57,397 nucleotides of DNA from an uncultured Acetatifactor sp. (GCA_910584435.1 CAJUAP010000019.1:9599-66995), one strand, 5' to 3'; shown: positions 26,093 through 35,238, counted from the stretch's first letter. Program-made: numbers and translations. Notes: generated by a model not told the origin, from the sequence alone.

Positions 26093-29000
26093 TTAATGTT
26101 TTACGGAGAAATAGCTCATCAGCACTTCTTTGATATAATTATATCTTCTGGCGTAGGAATTTTCCACCCTGATCAGCTGTAATTGATGCAGACGGCAGAT
26201 TTCGTTCTTCTTACGGTCACGCTGTTTCACCACTTCATCCTCAAAATGCTCCTTCCCGTCCAGTTCAATGGCCAATACCGGAATTTCCTGCCTTCCCATC
26301 CGTTCATAGACAACGAAATCAAAACGCCCCGTATAGAACAGGTCGCAATAGTTGACATTTTCCTGAAACACCTGGGAAATTGCCACTTCCTTGCGCACCG
26401 TATGGCGGTTCTGGGACAGCCATATATTGCCCAGGGCATGGTTGAGATTCTCCATAAATGCTTCTTCCGTAGCAGTGCTGAAGGGCTTGACTCCCAGGGC
26501 TCTGGAATATGCCTTTTTCTGCGTCACCTTTGATTTCCCGTTCTGTTTCACATAATTCACCAGTTCAAACAAATCATCATCCCCGTCCTGCCCATGCAGC
26601 CTTGCAAGATTCTCGGAATCCGCCAGAAGGATGAACTTATCCCTGGCACGGGATGTAGCCACGTTAATCAGCTCCTTATTATTCTTCAGCCACTCATATG
26701 TTCCTGCCTGGGTCAGAGATGTCAGCGCTGTGGAAAACAGCACCACATCCTTTTCATCTCCCTGAAACGCATGCACTGTCCCACAGACTACATTCGCCAG
26801 CTTTTCCCTTTTCAGGGCCTCTTCCATCCGTTTCCTCTGATTGACAAAAGGGGTAATGACAGCAATACTCTTATCCTGATTGGCCTGGGCGTACCGGATC
26901 ACCTCTTCCACCTCCGCCGGGGCGGTGTTCTTCATATAGTTATCCCCATTCCTCACATCCACGTACACCAGGGGATTTGTTTCATGACTGTCAGAACAGA
27001 TTTTCAGTTTGGAATTATAATATTTCCTGTTGTTGAAATCTATGATACTTGGATTACAGCGGTAATGATGACTGAGCAACACTTCGTCACTGACCGCATC
27101 ACAGGCAAGGAATGTTTTATAAATGGAATTCTTACAGTAATCATATTCATCTGCCACATTGTACTTTCTGCGCAGTTTCTCATTCACCTGTTCGTCTAAC
27201 AGAATCACCGGATTCAACTGCTGGGGATCTCCGACTAACATCAGCTGCTCTCCCCGAAGAATGGGCACAAGGGAAATGGCAGTATTGCATTGGCTGGCCT
27301 CGTCCATAATCACCATGTCGAACATCGGGGCCGGTTCGCCTAATTTATGGGCTGAAATACAGGTGGTAATGATAACGGGAAATACCTTCTGAAGCTTTTT
27401 GATATTCTTCTTATCGCTTAAATATTTATTGAATTGAACAACCTTTTCTTCCTCCGGCGCTTCATACAGAATATACCGCAGCTCCTCATAGGCTCCTTCC
27501 CCCAGCTTCTTAATATATCCTGCCGATGTGTAGAACAAATACTGATACAGATTGTCCATATCATGGTCTAAAAGCAGAAGCGCATCCGCATCCGTGATCA
27601 CTCCTGCCTCATCGATTCTGTTCTGTATCTGCCTTAGCTGTCTCCCCTGCAGATCCATTTGGAAAGGAATCATCTCCATGGAGGCACCGTCACGATTCTG
27701 GTATTCCATCATCTGATCCAATGTCTCCCTGCGCTCCTTTAAGTCCAATATCTCCTCATACCTCTTCAGCAGTGCAGAAAGCCTCCTGGCACGTTCAATC
27801 CTGTCATCCTTTTTCCGCTCCAGGGCAGCTTCATAGACCTGTATTGACTGCACCTGTTCATACAATGCCCTGATATACTGTATTGCCTCACGCACCTTTT
27901 CCATATTCCCCAGCCGGAGCACCGGAAACGGAATTCGCTTTCCCCGATAGGTGAGATGCGTCAGCTTGTCGAATACGCCGTTGACCGGATGATTGTTATA
28001 AGAGGCAAAAAGAACCGTCTTCCCGTTGAAAAAGGATGTGACTATAGTGTTAATAATGGTGCTGGTCTTGCCCGTACCCGGCGGCCCCTGAATATAGGCC
28101 ACCGGATATTTCTCGGCATTATGGATTGCCAGCAGCTGATCCAGATTAACCTTGTCGTCCAGCAGCACAATCGGATACTCTTTTCTCCGGATGGGGCGGC
28201 TGACCAAATCACCGAAAAATGCCTTCACAGGCACTGTTGCCTTCCCCTCCCGGTACATTTCCATAATTGCCTTATATTCCTTGTGCAGATCCAGCACCAC
28301 ATCCATCCCCAGACCGATAATGTAGGGAAGATCATCCACACTGATATTCTGTCCGGCGCGTTTGGTGATGCAGTCCTTAATCATTTCCTGATTTTTCTCA
28401 AAGTCCCTCAACAGCTCATACTCATCCGCATCAAGATATCTGCGTATATTCTCCCTGATATTACCGCAATTGAATTCCGTACATATGGTAATTTCCTCAT
28501 CAGGCCGAAGAACTCTGCGCTTCACATCCAAAGCAAGCTTTCGATAAGCCAGCACATACAGCCCCTTCTGTGTATGAATGCTGAGTACATTCATCCCCAA
28601 TCTCTGCATTACAAGCTTACCGTCAGAGCGCTTCTTTTCCTCTGTTTTCTTCTGAAAATACTTCACAATGGTCCGGAACTGCTCCCCCGTGAGCTGATAA
28701 CAGTCTCCCTGAAAACTATCCCTGTCCAGATATTTGACCAGTTCAAACTCGGAATAATAAGGTGTGACATCCATCCGATGACACATTTCCAGATAATTTA
28801 ATATTTTCAGATTTGCCACATTGTCAAAAAGGGATTTATATTTTTCCGGATTCAGGTAAATGTCCTGTACCAGCTCACGATTGACAGGGTAATAGGTTCC
28901 CTCAACCACCTGCGAGGCTATGATAGAATCAATATCGATATAATTCAAGGCTTCCAGCGTATATCTGCTTAAATGCAGACCGTCTGCGGATAATTTCCGT

Positions 29001-29128
29001 TTTCTTACATCTATGCTGCGGATTCCAATCCAGAATTTCGTCACCTGATTTTCCTTATTCCGATATTCTATTTTCAGCCATTTTCCCTCATGAATCGCCT
29101 TAAAAATATCACTGTATACGCTGCTCAT
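26093..29128 (-). CDS. WYL-like / SF1 (UPF1-type) helicase / DUF2726-like nuclease fusion
   Basis: A 1011-residue protein. The N-terminus (GKWLKIEYRNKENQVTKFWIG..., about 12-70) resembles a WYL/Sm-like beta-barrel, a ligand-sensing module common in defence regulators. The helicase core has Walker A GPPGTGKT (349-356), DEASQ (609-613), GDPQQLNP (633-640), SHHYRCNP and VATSRARDKF, i.e. DNA2/NAM7-like SF1. The C-terminal 110 residues read RFDFVV, then AIELDGKEH and RDRKKNEICRLH, resembling a PD-(D/E)xK nuclease of the DUF2726 type (Asp937, Glu955, Asp957). Start at 29128 preceded by AGGGGGAAC. Downstream partner of SEC-C, MIF-like and motor genes in the same direction. Similar helicase-nuclease fusions occur in defence islands; function here is unproven. 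Confidence 0.88.
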   Translation of the reverse strand: MSSVYSDIFKAIHEGKWLKIEYRNKENQVTKFWIGIRSIDVRKRKLSADGLHLSRYTLEALNYIDIDSIIASQVVEGTYYPVNRELVQDIYLNPEKYKSLFDNVANLKILNYLEMCHRMDVTPYYSEFELVKYLDRDSFQGDCYQLTGEQFRTIVKYFQKKTEEKKRSDGKLVMQRLGMNVLSIHTQKGLYVLAYRKLALDVKRRVLRPDEEITICTEFNCGNIRENIRRYLDADEYELLRDFEKNQEMIKDCITKRAGQNISVDDLPYIIGLGMDVVLDLHKEYKAIMEMYREGKATVPVKAFFGDLVSRPIRRKEYPIVLLDDKVNLDQLLAIHNAEKYPVAYIQGPPGTGKTSTIINTIVTSFFNGKTVLFASYNNHPVNGVFDKLTHLTYRGKRIPFPVLRLGNMEKVREAIQYIRALYEQVQSIQVYEAALERKKDDRIERARRLSALLKRYEEILDLKERRETLDQMMEYQNRDGASMEMIPFQMDLQGRQLRQIQNRIDEAGVITDADALLLLDHDMDNLYQYLFYTSAGYIKKLGEGAYEELRYILYEAPEEEKVVQFNKYLSDKKNIKKLQKVFPVIITTCISAHKLGEPAPMFDMVIMDEASQCNTAISLVPILRGEQLMLVGDPQQLNPVILLDEQVNEKLRRKYNVADEYDYCKNSIYKTFLACDAVSDEVLLSHHYRCNPSIIDFNNRKYYNSKLKICSDSHETNPLVYVDVRNGDNYMKNTAPAEVEEVIRYAQANQDKSIAVITPFVNQRKRMEEALKREKLANVVCGTVHAFQGDEKDVVLFSTALTSLTQAGTYEWLKNNKELINVATSRARDKFILLADSENLARLHGQDGDDDLFELVNYVKQNGKSKVTQKKAYSRALGVKPFSTATEEAFMENLNHALGNIWLSQNRHTVRKEVAISQVFQENVNYCDLFYTGRFDFVVYERMGRQEIPVLAIELDGKEHFEDEVVKQRDRKKNEICRLHQLQLIRVENSYARRYNYIKEVLMSYFSVKH

Positions 29129-29201
29129 GATGCAGTTCCCCCTGATGTATTTCCGGCATCTAATGGTGTATCAATCTCCAATCCCAGGACAGAAGTCAGC
29201 A

Positions 29202-29365
29202 TTATGCCCTTCCGCAGCACTTTTTATATTTCCTGCCGCTGCCGCAGGAGTCATTCCGCCCCGCTTAAGGCCGCATACACACATGCGGCCCTGCTTCAAA
29301 TCCGCAATAACATCCGTCAGGAATTGTTCTTCGGCTGCGCCATGTTTATCCGCTGCAAACAGCAT
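29202..29365 (-). pseudogene. SEC-C-motif small protein with apparent frameshift
   Basis: From the ATG at 29365 (AGGAGAG upstream) the frame reads MLFAADKHGAAEEQ... up to RMCVCGLKRG; continuing straight it gives a featureless tail ending at 29171. One base added in the GGGG run near 29260 moves to a frame with NDSCGSGRKYKKCCGRA and a stop at 29202, a textbook SEC-C metal-binding motif (CxCx8-9CC type). The protein would be about 54 residues. Either the gene is broken, the base run is a sequencing error, or there is slippage. It lies in the gap between the MIF-like and helicase genes, in their direction. Confidence 0.55.
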
Positions 29366-29376
29366 GTTCCGCTCTC

Positions 29377-29721
29377 CTAAAAATTACTGCCATTCCAGCC
29401 CCATTTTCCAGCCTCTTCGTATTTTACATAAATGCGGTCCTTCTTCACCTGCAGTTCTGTCTCATAAATGCCGCAGATTGTCTCGGTCAGCTTATCCAGA
29501 CAGCTCTCCGGAATACTGCCGAATACTTTGACCTCTATAAAAGCCGTGGGTTCCTTCTTATTTCCCTGAAAATACAGATTGCAGCCATCGGCAAATTCAA
29601 TCATCAGCCATTGTTCCGATTTCCCCGGAATGATGGAAATGGCCTTTCCAAGCTTTTCTTTTAACGCCTCTTCCTGTTCTTTTGTTACCTGCACACTTAC
29701 CCTTGAATTAATAAACGGCAT
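29377..29721 (-). CDS. MIF/tautomerase superfamily protein
   Basis: A 114-residue member of the macrophage migration inhibitory factor-like tautomerase family. The mature protein starts with Pro (MPFINSRVSV), the catalytic base in this family, and continues with WLMIEFADGCNLYFQG, FIEVKVFG and YVKYEEAGKWGWNGSNF as in bacterial MIF homologues. Trimeric, with tautomerase activity on enol/keto substrates such as phenylpyruvate in relatives; natural substrate unknown. Start at 29721 with AGGAGG upstream, placed directly behind leader element C. Possibly co-transcribed with the SEC-C gene 11 bp on and the helicase. Confidence 0.87.
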   Translation of the reverse strand: MPFINSRVSVQVTKEQEEALKEKLGKAISIIPGKSEQWLMIEFADGCNLYFQGNKKEPTAFIEVKVFGSIPESCLDKLTETICGIYETELQVKKDRIYVKYEEAGKWGWNGSNF

Positions 29722-29730
29722 AACACTCCT

Positions 29731-29909
29731 CCTATTTTTAGTCGCTGCGCGACGGCACTAAAGGGTGAGGTTCTTTCAGCGCACACATAGGAGAGACAAA
29801 TTTCATTCGTAAGTAATCTCATGAAATTTGCTCTCGTGCGCTTTCACAACCTCACCTGTCCAGCAAAACATTTTTAATATGTGGCTTGACATTTCTTAGC
29901 TGGACTATT
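29731..29909 (-). repeat. AATAGTCC...AATAGG leader element, copy C, with long hairpin
   Basis: The minus strand begins AATAGTCCAGCTAAGAAATG at 29909 and ends AATAGG at 29731, adjoining AGGAG of the MIF-like gene. Inside, GGTGAGGTT (29764-29772) pairs with AACCTCACC (29848-29856), GCGCAC (29779-29784) with GTGCGC (29836-29841) and AAATTTCAT (29798-29806) with ATGAAATTT (29821-29829), giving a long imperfect hairpin. A TTTAGTCGCTGC/GGCACTAAA stem sits beside it. Modules are shared with copy B. Confidence 0.85.
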
Positions 29910-29944
29910 TAAATTTTCAGCAACGATTCATTCTTAACAGCTCC

Positions 29945-30934
29945 TTATTGTCTCTGGTTCAGTATTTCTGCTATTTTCTCTATCATCTCGTCTTCCTTCA
30001 AACGGAATTTAATCTCCACACGTCTGGAAGCCGCCATATCTACCTTATCCGTAGGCTGCCCTGACGCATCCGTCTCATAGATGGGCTGGCTGAACGAACG
30101 GCCGTTGACCGTAAGCAGCACCATCAATTCTTCAATTTTTTCCTCGCTGAGTCCATTCTTTGCGTTCAGACAGAATTGCGCCACGGAATATGCCCTTTGA
30201 TAGGATAAGTCCATATTCTCCTTGTAAGAGCCATCCGTATCCGTATGGCCTTCGATAATAATTTCTGCTATGTAATCACGGAAACGATCCTGCAATAACA
30301 CATCCAGGTACATGGGAATAATTTCTTTCAATGTCTTCTGGCTGTCAGAAGAGAGTGTCGCACTATTATAGCGGAACAGCAAATCCGATGAAAAAGTGAT
30401 AGAACCTGTTCTGGAATCCACACTCATGCTGGAATTGTTAAATGTCGTCTGAAGAGCTCCGATAATATCTGTCCGAATACCGACAATATTTTCAAGCTCC
30501 TGTTTGGTGGTACTCAATTCCTGCTGCGCTGCATTTAATTCACCCTGTGCTATGCTCAATTCCTTCTGTCCGTTCTCAATTTCCAGATAAGCTTTATTCA
30601 ATTCATCCTGTGTCAACGCCGCATTTGCATACGCCAGCTGAAGCTCCGCCAGGGAATTGGCCAGCTCTTCGTTGGACTTATCAATGGCAGCTTTATACTC
30701 TTCCAAATCCTTCATTGCACCGTCCAATTCTTTCTGCGTTGCACTCAGATGATCCTGCGACTGTGCCAGATCCACCCTCGCCTGATCCAGATCCGTTGTC
30801 TTCTGCTTATAAATGGCAAGTGTAATGGCAATAATCAGTACAAATATCAGCAGAAGCGCCGCCATCATATCCGAATAGGACTGCCAATAACTATGTTCTG
30901 CAAATGCCTCTCTGTTCTTTCGTTTTGCTTTCAT
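29945..30934 (-). CDS. OmpA/MotB-like (ZorB-like) motor subunit
   Basis: About 329 residues. One transmembrane segment (YSDMMAALLLIFVLIIAITL) with an Asp near its start, the proton-carrying position in MotB/ZorB proteins, then a long coiled coil (about 50-150, many repeats of QKELxxAxxEL), then an OmpA-like peptidoglycan-binding domain with IIIEGHTDTDGSYKENMDLSYQRAYSVAQF and the C-terminal RRVEIKF. Paired with the ZorA-like channel gene upstream: together they would form a 5:2 proton-driven motor. The coiled coil makes it longer between membrane and OmpA than in flagellar MotB. Start at 30934 with GGGGG before it; upstream in-frame ATGs to 30976 exist. Hairpins lie between the two genes. Confidence 0.88.
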   Translation of the reverse strand: MKAKRKNREAFAEHSYWQSYSDMMAALLLIFVLIIAITLAIYKQKTTDLDQARVDLAQSQDHLSATQKELDGAMKDLEEYKAAIDKSNEELANSLAELQLAYANAALTQDELNKAYLEIENGQKELSIAQGELNAAQQELSTTKQELENIVGIRTDIIGALQTTFNNSSMSVDSRTGSITFSSDLLFRYNSATLSSDSQKTLKEIIPMYLDVLLQDRFRDYIAEIIIEGHTDTDGSYKENMDLSYQRAYSVAQFCLNAKNGLSEEKIEELMVLLTVNGRSFSQPIYETDASGQPTDKVDMAASRRVEIKFRLKEDEMIEKIAEILNQRQ

Positions 30935-30945
30935 ATACAACCCCC

Positions 30946-31004
30946 ATGCCGCGCCTCCCGCGGCATAAATCATCACTGAGAAGATCGCTGTCCAAAGCGG
31001 ACAG
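30946..31004 (-). promoter_or_regulatory. Two hairpins between motor subunit genes
   Basis: ATGCCGCG (30946-30953) pairs with CGCGGCAT (30959-30966), a perfect 8-bp stem, 11 bp from the ZorB-like start codon. CTGTCC (30988-30993) pairs with GGACAG (30999-31004) just after the ZorA-like stop. They could tune the ratio of the two subunits; this is inference. Confidence 0.6.
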
Positions 31005-31007
31005 GTT

Positions 31008-32165
31008 TCACACCAATTCTTTCATCTGCTCAAAGGTATACAATTGATTGCTGACATCACGGCTGATTTCATCACATGCCGCTGCAAGCGTCTCCTTCTG
31101 CCGGGCCAGCTCTTTTGCGAACATTTCCTGTCTGTCCAGCATAAAATCCAGAGAATCCTGCATTTTCCGATTGGACTCCACCAGGTTCCGCGCCGCCTCC
31201 AGCACAATCCTGCTGCTCTCCGTTTCCATATTCTGTGCCCGCATGACAGCCTGCAGCGTATCTCCAATTCCTCTCAGCTGTGTTCCTGTAACATTCTCCA
31301 GCTCTGCAAGGAAATGCTCTGCCATCTGCTGCAGCGCCGCTGCCTGAAGCTCAGACTGGCCCTTTGCCATATCCAGAAGCTGCTTCATATAATTTGCAGT
31401 ATTCGCCTGATACACCAGCATGGCAGCGGTGTTCTCATCGCCGGATCCGGCCGGGGGCATAGCGCACTGTCTGAACACATCCAGAAAGGAGTTCAGCTTC
31501 CCGTAGGCATCCGCCATAATACTGCGGTAGACAAAATTAAATATCAATGAGAATATGATACCGTACACAGAGGTGTGAAATGCCACTTTCATACCGGACA
31601 GCAGGGGACCGACGTTATCGGATATGGTATAAATATCGTCCCCGCTGAAGGAACCCAGTCCCAATGACAATCCTATAAAGGTTCCCAGAATACCCAGACC
31701 CGTCATAGTACCGGAAATGCCGGAATTAAAAAAACTACACCCTACTTTATCCAGCAGTTCCTCGTTTACATAATCTTCAATGTCACAGGTATTCGCATAC
31801 CGCTTTCCCACACGGCTGCTGCGCACCCTCATACGATACTTTGCAAAAGCAGTCCGGAGGTTTTCCTCTTCAAAAACGTCCTTCTTATCCTGCAGGGAAG
31901 CCCAGATATTCTTATTGCCTGCCTCCTTATATTCTGTCTGCAATACGCCGCTCACTCTCTGCAGATCATCCGTCAGGCGGTTCAGCTGCAGAAAAGCAGC
32001 CGCCGATATTACGAACATGACCCCGATGACAGCCAGAAAGATACCGTTGATGAGCAAATTGCTCAGAGATGCCACATTCCCTGCAAACACCCCGTTGACA
32101 TAGAGAATAAAGACCACCATAATGGCATACACAACAAACAATCCGTAAAATAATTTATTTTTCAT
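31008..32165 (-). CDS. MotA/TolQ/ExbB-like (ZorA-like) proton channel
   Basis: A 385-residue proton channel subunit: two N-terminal hydrophobic segments (YGLFVVYAIMVVFILYV and LLINGIFLAVIGVMFVIS), then after a cytoplasmic stretch the paired segments with GISGTMTGLGILGTFIGLSLGLGSF and MKVAFHTSVYGIIFSLIFNF, typical of the MotA/TolQ/ExbB superfamily (GLLGTFIGL motif). A helical cytoplasmic tail of about 140 residues follows. The start at 32165 has GGAG upstream. It lies directly upstream of the ZorB-like gene. True Zorya ZorA has a much longer tail, and ZorC/D/E are missing here, so I keep the general name. Confidence 0.88.
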   Translation of the reverse strand: MKNKLFYGLFVVYAIMVVFILYVNGVFAGNVASLSNLLINGIFLAVIGVMFVISAAAFLQLNRLTDDLQRVSGVLQTEYKEAGNKNIWASLQDKKDVFEEENLRTAFAKYRMRVRSSRVGKRYANTCDIEDYVNEELLDKVGCSFFNSGISGTMTGLGILGTFIGLSLGLGSFSGDDIYTISDNVGPLLSGMKVAFHTSVYGIIFSLIFNFVYRSIMADAYGKLNSFLDVFRQCAMPPAGSGDENTAAMLVYQANTANYMKQLLDMAKGQSELQAAALQQMAEHFLAELENVTGTQLRGIGDTLQAVMRAQNMETESSRIVLEAARNLVESNRKMQDSLDFMLDRQEMFAKELARQKETLAAACDEISRDVSNQLYTFEQMKELV

Positions 32166-32179
32166 TTTTCTCCACTTCC

Positions 32180-35149
32180 TTATTGTCGTACAGTAATTTC
32201 TTTCACTTCATAGCCGGCCTCTGTCACCGCTGCTGACAGCACCTCATCTGCAACCTCTGCTGCAAGCGACACCAATGCCGTCTTCTCCTCCAGGCTCATG
32301 GCCACGGCGCTGACACCTTCCACAGCTTCCAATGCCTTCTGTACCCTTCCTGTACAATGAGCACACATCATTCCCTCGATTTTCATTAATTTTTCCATCT
32401 TTTTCTTCCTTTCTGCTGCTATTGTTTTTGTCGTTGATTTCTCGGTTGAAATTACAGACTGTACATCTTCTGCGCTCTTCCCGCCCTTTCTGTCGCCGGT
32501 CTGCCTGAAAGTACTCTGGAATCCCTTCAGTCTCAGTGCATTCCCCACCACGAATATACTGCTCAGGCTCATGGCAGCCGCACCAAACATAGGATTTAAT
32601 TTTATCCCAAACATAGGATACCACAAACCGGCCGCTAAGGGAATACCTATTGCATTATAAAAAAATGCCCAGAACAAATTTTGTTTAATATTGCGTATGA
32701 CGGCACGGCTGAGGCGCACTGCTGTCACCGCATCTCTCAGATCACTTTTCATCAGTATAATATCCGCGCTTTCTATGGCAACATCCGTCCCGGCGCCTAT
32801 GGCCATGCCCACATCCGCTGCTGCCAATGCGGGTGCATCATTAATGCCGTCTCCGATCATAGCCACCTTATGCCCGGCCGCCTGAAGAGCGCTGATCTTC
32901 TTCTCCTTATCCTGCGGCAGCACCTCCGCAACCACTTCCTCAATATCCAGGCGTTTTCTGACTGCCTCGGCAGTCCTTTTATTGTCCCCGGTCAGCATTA
33001 CCACATGGATACCCATTTCTTTCAGCGTTCGTATCGCCTTTCTTGATGTGGACTTCACCTCATCCGCCACGCCTATCACGCCTAAGAAACGGCTTTCCTC
33101 CGCCACCAGCAGCGGCGTCATCCCTTCGTCTGCAAGCCTTTCGATTCCCTGCACCACATTTCTGTCAATACCTATGCCGTTTTCTTCCAGGAAAGACTGA
33201 TTTCCCACAAAATATTTCGTTCCTGCTTTCGCACCTGCATCCCTGTGTGCCGATACAGCCTGTTCTTCCCTGGCAGACACGTTCCGGCAAGCCAATGTGC
33301 ACTCTGAACCTGTCTCAATATCTGCACATGCTTCCTTCCCCATAAGCGCCGTAATTGACACAGGTCCGTCCTGCCTCCCCCTTCCATCATCCGCTGCCCC
33401 GGAATATGCACAGGCATCCGAATCCTGCGAAGCCTGTGCTCCTTCCGCACCAAACGCCGCCACAGGCTGCGGCGGAATATCCTCTGCCAGCACACCTTCC
33501 ACGCCCCGGCCGAATACCGCCCTGAAATCCTGTACCTCCGGCAGGGATAATTCAAAGGATGCCGCATATGCCACCACCGCTTCCGCCAGCGGATGCTCGC
33601 TTTTTTTCTCCAATGCCGCCGCAATTTTCACCATACTGCCAAGAGCCATATCCGGCACAAAGACGCCGGCTTCCATTACTTTTAATTTTCCCGCCGTAAT
33701 GGTTCCCGTCTTATCCATAACCACTGTATCAATCTCTCTTGCCTGCTGCAGCGCCTCACCGGACTTAATCAGAATACCTGCCCCGGCCCCCACTCCGGTT
33801 CCCACCATAATCGCCACCGGCGTTGCAAGCCCCAAAGCACAGGGACAGGAAATCACCAGCACCGCAATTGCAGTGGAAATAGCAAATTCCGCCCCCGCTC
33901 CTGCCAAAAGCCATGCACAAAGCGTCACCAGCGCAATACCGATCACCACCGGCACAAATACCCCTGCCACCTTATCCGCCAGCTGCGCAATAGGAGCCTT
34001 GCTGGCGCCGGCCTCTTCCACCAGACGGATAATCTGAGATAATGTGGTATCCTCTCCAACCCTGTCGGCTCTGCACTTCAGGAATCCTGCCTTATTTACC
34101 GTGGCAGACACCACCTTATCTCCCGGCTGCTTTTCCACAGGAACACTCTCTCCCGTGATGGCCGCCTCATCCACACTGGAACTGCCCTCCACGACTGTTC
34201 CGTCCGCCGGCACCAGGCTCCCCGGCTTCACCAGGAAAATGTCTCCTGCCAGAAGCTCTTCCGTAGGGATTTCCACCTCCTGCCCCTCTTCCGTAAGCAA
34301 TATGGCCGTTTTAGGCGAAAGATCCATCAGCTTTATGATTGCTTCGCTGGTCTTACCCTTAGAGCGGCTCTCCAGATATTTTCCCACCGTAATCAATGTC
34401 AGAATCATTCCTGCGGACTCAAAATACAAATCGTGGGAATACTGCTCCACCAATGCCATGTTCTCATGCCCCAGCCCATAGCTGATGCGGTACATGGCAA
34501 AAATTCCATAGCCGACCGCCGCCGATGCCCCCAGCGCAATCAAACTGTCCATGTTAGGAGACAAATGTCCCAAAGTCTTAAATCCTACTGCAAAAAATTT
34601 CCGGTTCATATAAAGAATGGGCAGAAGCAATATGAACTGTGTCAGGGCAAAGGTCATGGCATTTTCGGTGCCATGCAAAGTTTTGTGTATAAATTGGGGA
34701 ATGGGAATTCCAAACCATTCATAATACATATGGTACATGGCAACATACATCAGCGGCAGCAGGAACGCAATGGATATTCCCAGCCGCCATCTCATGGCTC
34801 TTGCTTCTTCCCTTGCCTTACTCTGCAGACTGCCTCTGTCTGCTGCCGCCCGTCCACTATTATCTGTTTTCCCGTTATGATTTGCTCCTGACCCTCCAGT
34901 ATTCACGTCCCTATGGCCGGCAGGGGTTCCTCTCTTCTCGCCGATCAGTTCCGCACCATAACCTGCCTTTTCCACCGCCGCTATGATCTGCAGTGAACTC
35001 AATGCGCCATCCTTGTATACAGCTTCCATGGTTTCGGTCAGCAGGTTCACGGAGGCCTTCTCCATCCCCTCCAGCTTGTTCACTGCTTTCTCCACATGGG
35101 CAGAACAGGCAGAACATGTCATGCCCGAAATATGATAACGTTCCTTCAT
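32180..35149 (-). CDS. copA: Copper-translocating P-type ATPase with fused C-terminal CopZ-like domain
   Basis: About 989 residues, membrane copper exporter. N-terminal HMA domain (GMTCSACSAHVEKAV), eight-helix core with CPC (ISCPCALGLATP), phosphorylation site DKTGTITAGK, HP motif SEHPLAEAV and GDGINDAPALAAADVG, and the MSLSSIFVVGNALRLK segment with conserved Asn/Tyr/Met/Ser. Two oddities: an extra stretch of about 85 residues in the nucleotide-binding domain (about 33225-33480, several Cys), and a second HMA domain at the C-terminus (MKIEGMMCAHCTGRV) joined by a linker. An internal ATG at 32398 with AAGGAAG before it could also make this last 72-residue domain as a free chaperone. Start at 35149 (GGAGG upstream). 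In an operon with csoR. Confidence 0.96.
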   Translation of the reverse strand: MKERYHISGMTCSACSAHVEKAVNKLEGMEKASVNLLTETMEAVYKDGALSSLQIIAAVEKAGYGAELIGEKRGTPAGHRDVNTGGSGANHNGKTDNSGRAAADRGSLQSKAREEARAMRWRLGISIAFLLPLMYVAMYHMYYEWFGIPIPQFIHKTLHGTENAMTFALTQFILLLPILYMNRKFFAVGFKTLGHLSPNMDSLIALGASAAVGYGIFAMYRISYGLGHENMALVEQYSHDLYFESAGMILTLITVGKYLESRSKGKTSEAIIKLMDLSPKTAILLTEEGQEVEIPTEELLAGDIFLVKPGSLVPADGTVVEGSSSVDEAAITGESVPVEKQPGDKVVSATVNKAGFLKCRADRVGEDTTLSQIIRLVEEAGASKAPIAQLADKVAGVFVPVVIGIALVTLCAWLLAGAGAEFAISTAIAVLVISCPCALGLATPVAIMVGTGVGAGAGILIKSGEALQQAREIDTVVMDKTGTITAGKLKVMEAGVFVPDMALGSMVKIAAALEKKSEHPLAEAVVAYAASFELSLPEVQDFRAVFGRGVEGVLAEDIPPQPVAAFGAEGAQASQDSDACAYSGAADDGRGRQDGPVSITALMGKEACADIETGSECTLACRNVSAREEQAVSAHRDAGAKAGTKYFVGNQSFLEENGIGIDRNVVQGIERLADEGMTPLLVAEESRFLGVIGVADEVKSTSRKAIRTLKEMGIHVVMLTGDNKRTAEAVRKRLDIEEVVAEVLPQDKEKKISALQAAGHKVAMIGDGINDAPALAAADVGMAIGAGTDVAIESADIILMKSDLRDAVTAVRLSRAVIRNIKQNLFWAFFYNAIGIPLAAGLWYPMFGIKLNPMFGAAAMSLSSIFVVGNALRLKGFQSTFRQTGDRKGGKSAEDVQSVISTEKSTTKTIAAERKKKMEKLMKIEGMMCAHCTGRVQKALEAVEGVSAVAMSLEEKTALVSLAAEVADEVLSAAVTEAGYEVKEITVRQ

Positions 35150-35238
35150 GGTATCATCCTCCATAATCATTGCCTTTTCCGGCAGTTTCATTTCATAAAA
35201 TATCTATCCCGCTTCACATAAACTATTTCTATTCTGTT

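Noticed and set aside
31008..32165. Bona fide Zorya system
   Set aside because: No ZorC, ZorD or ZorE, and the ZorA tail is far shorter than in Zorya; only the motor pair is similar.
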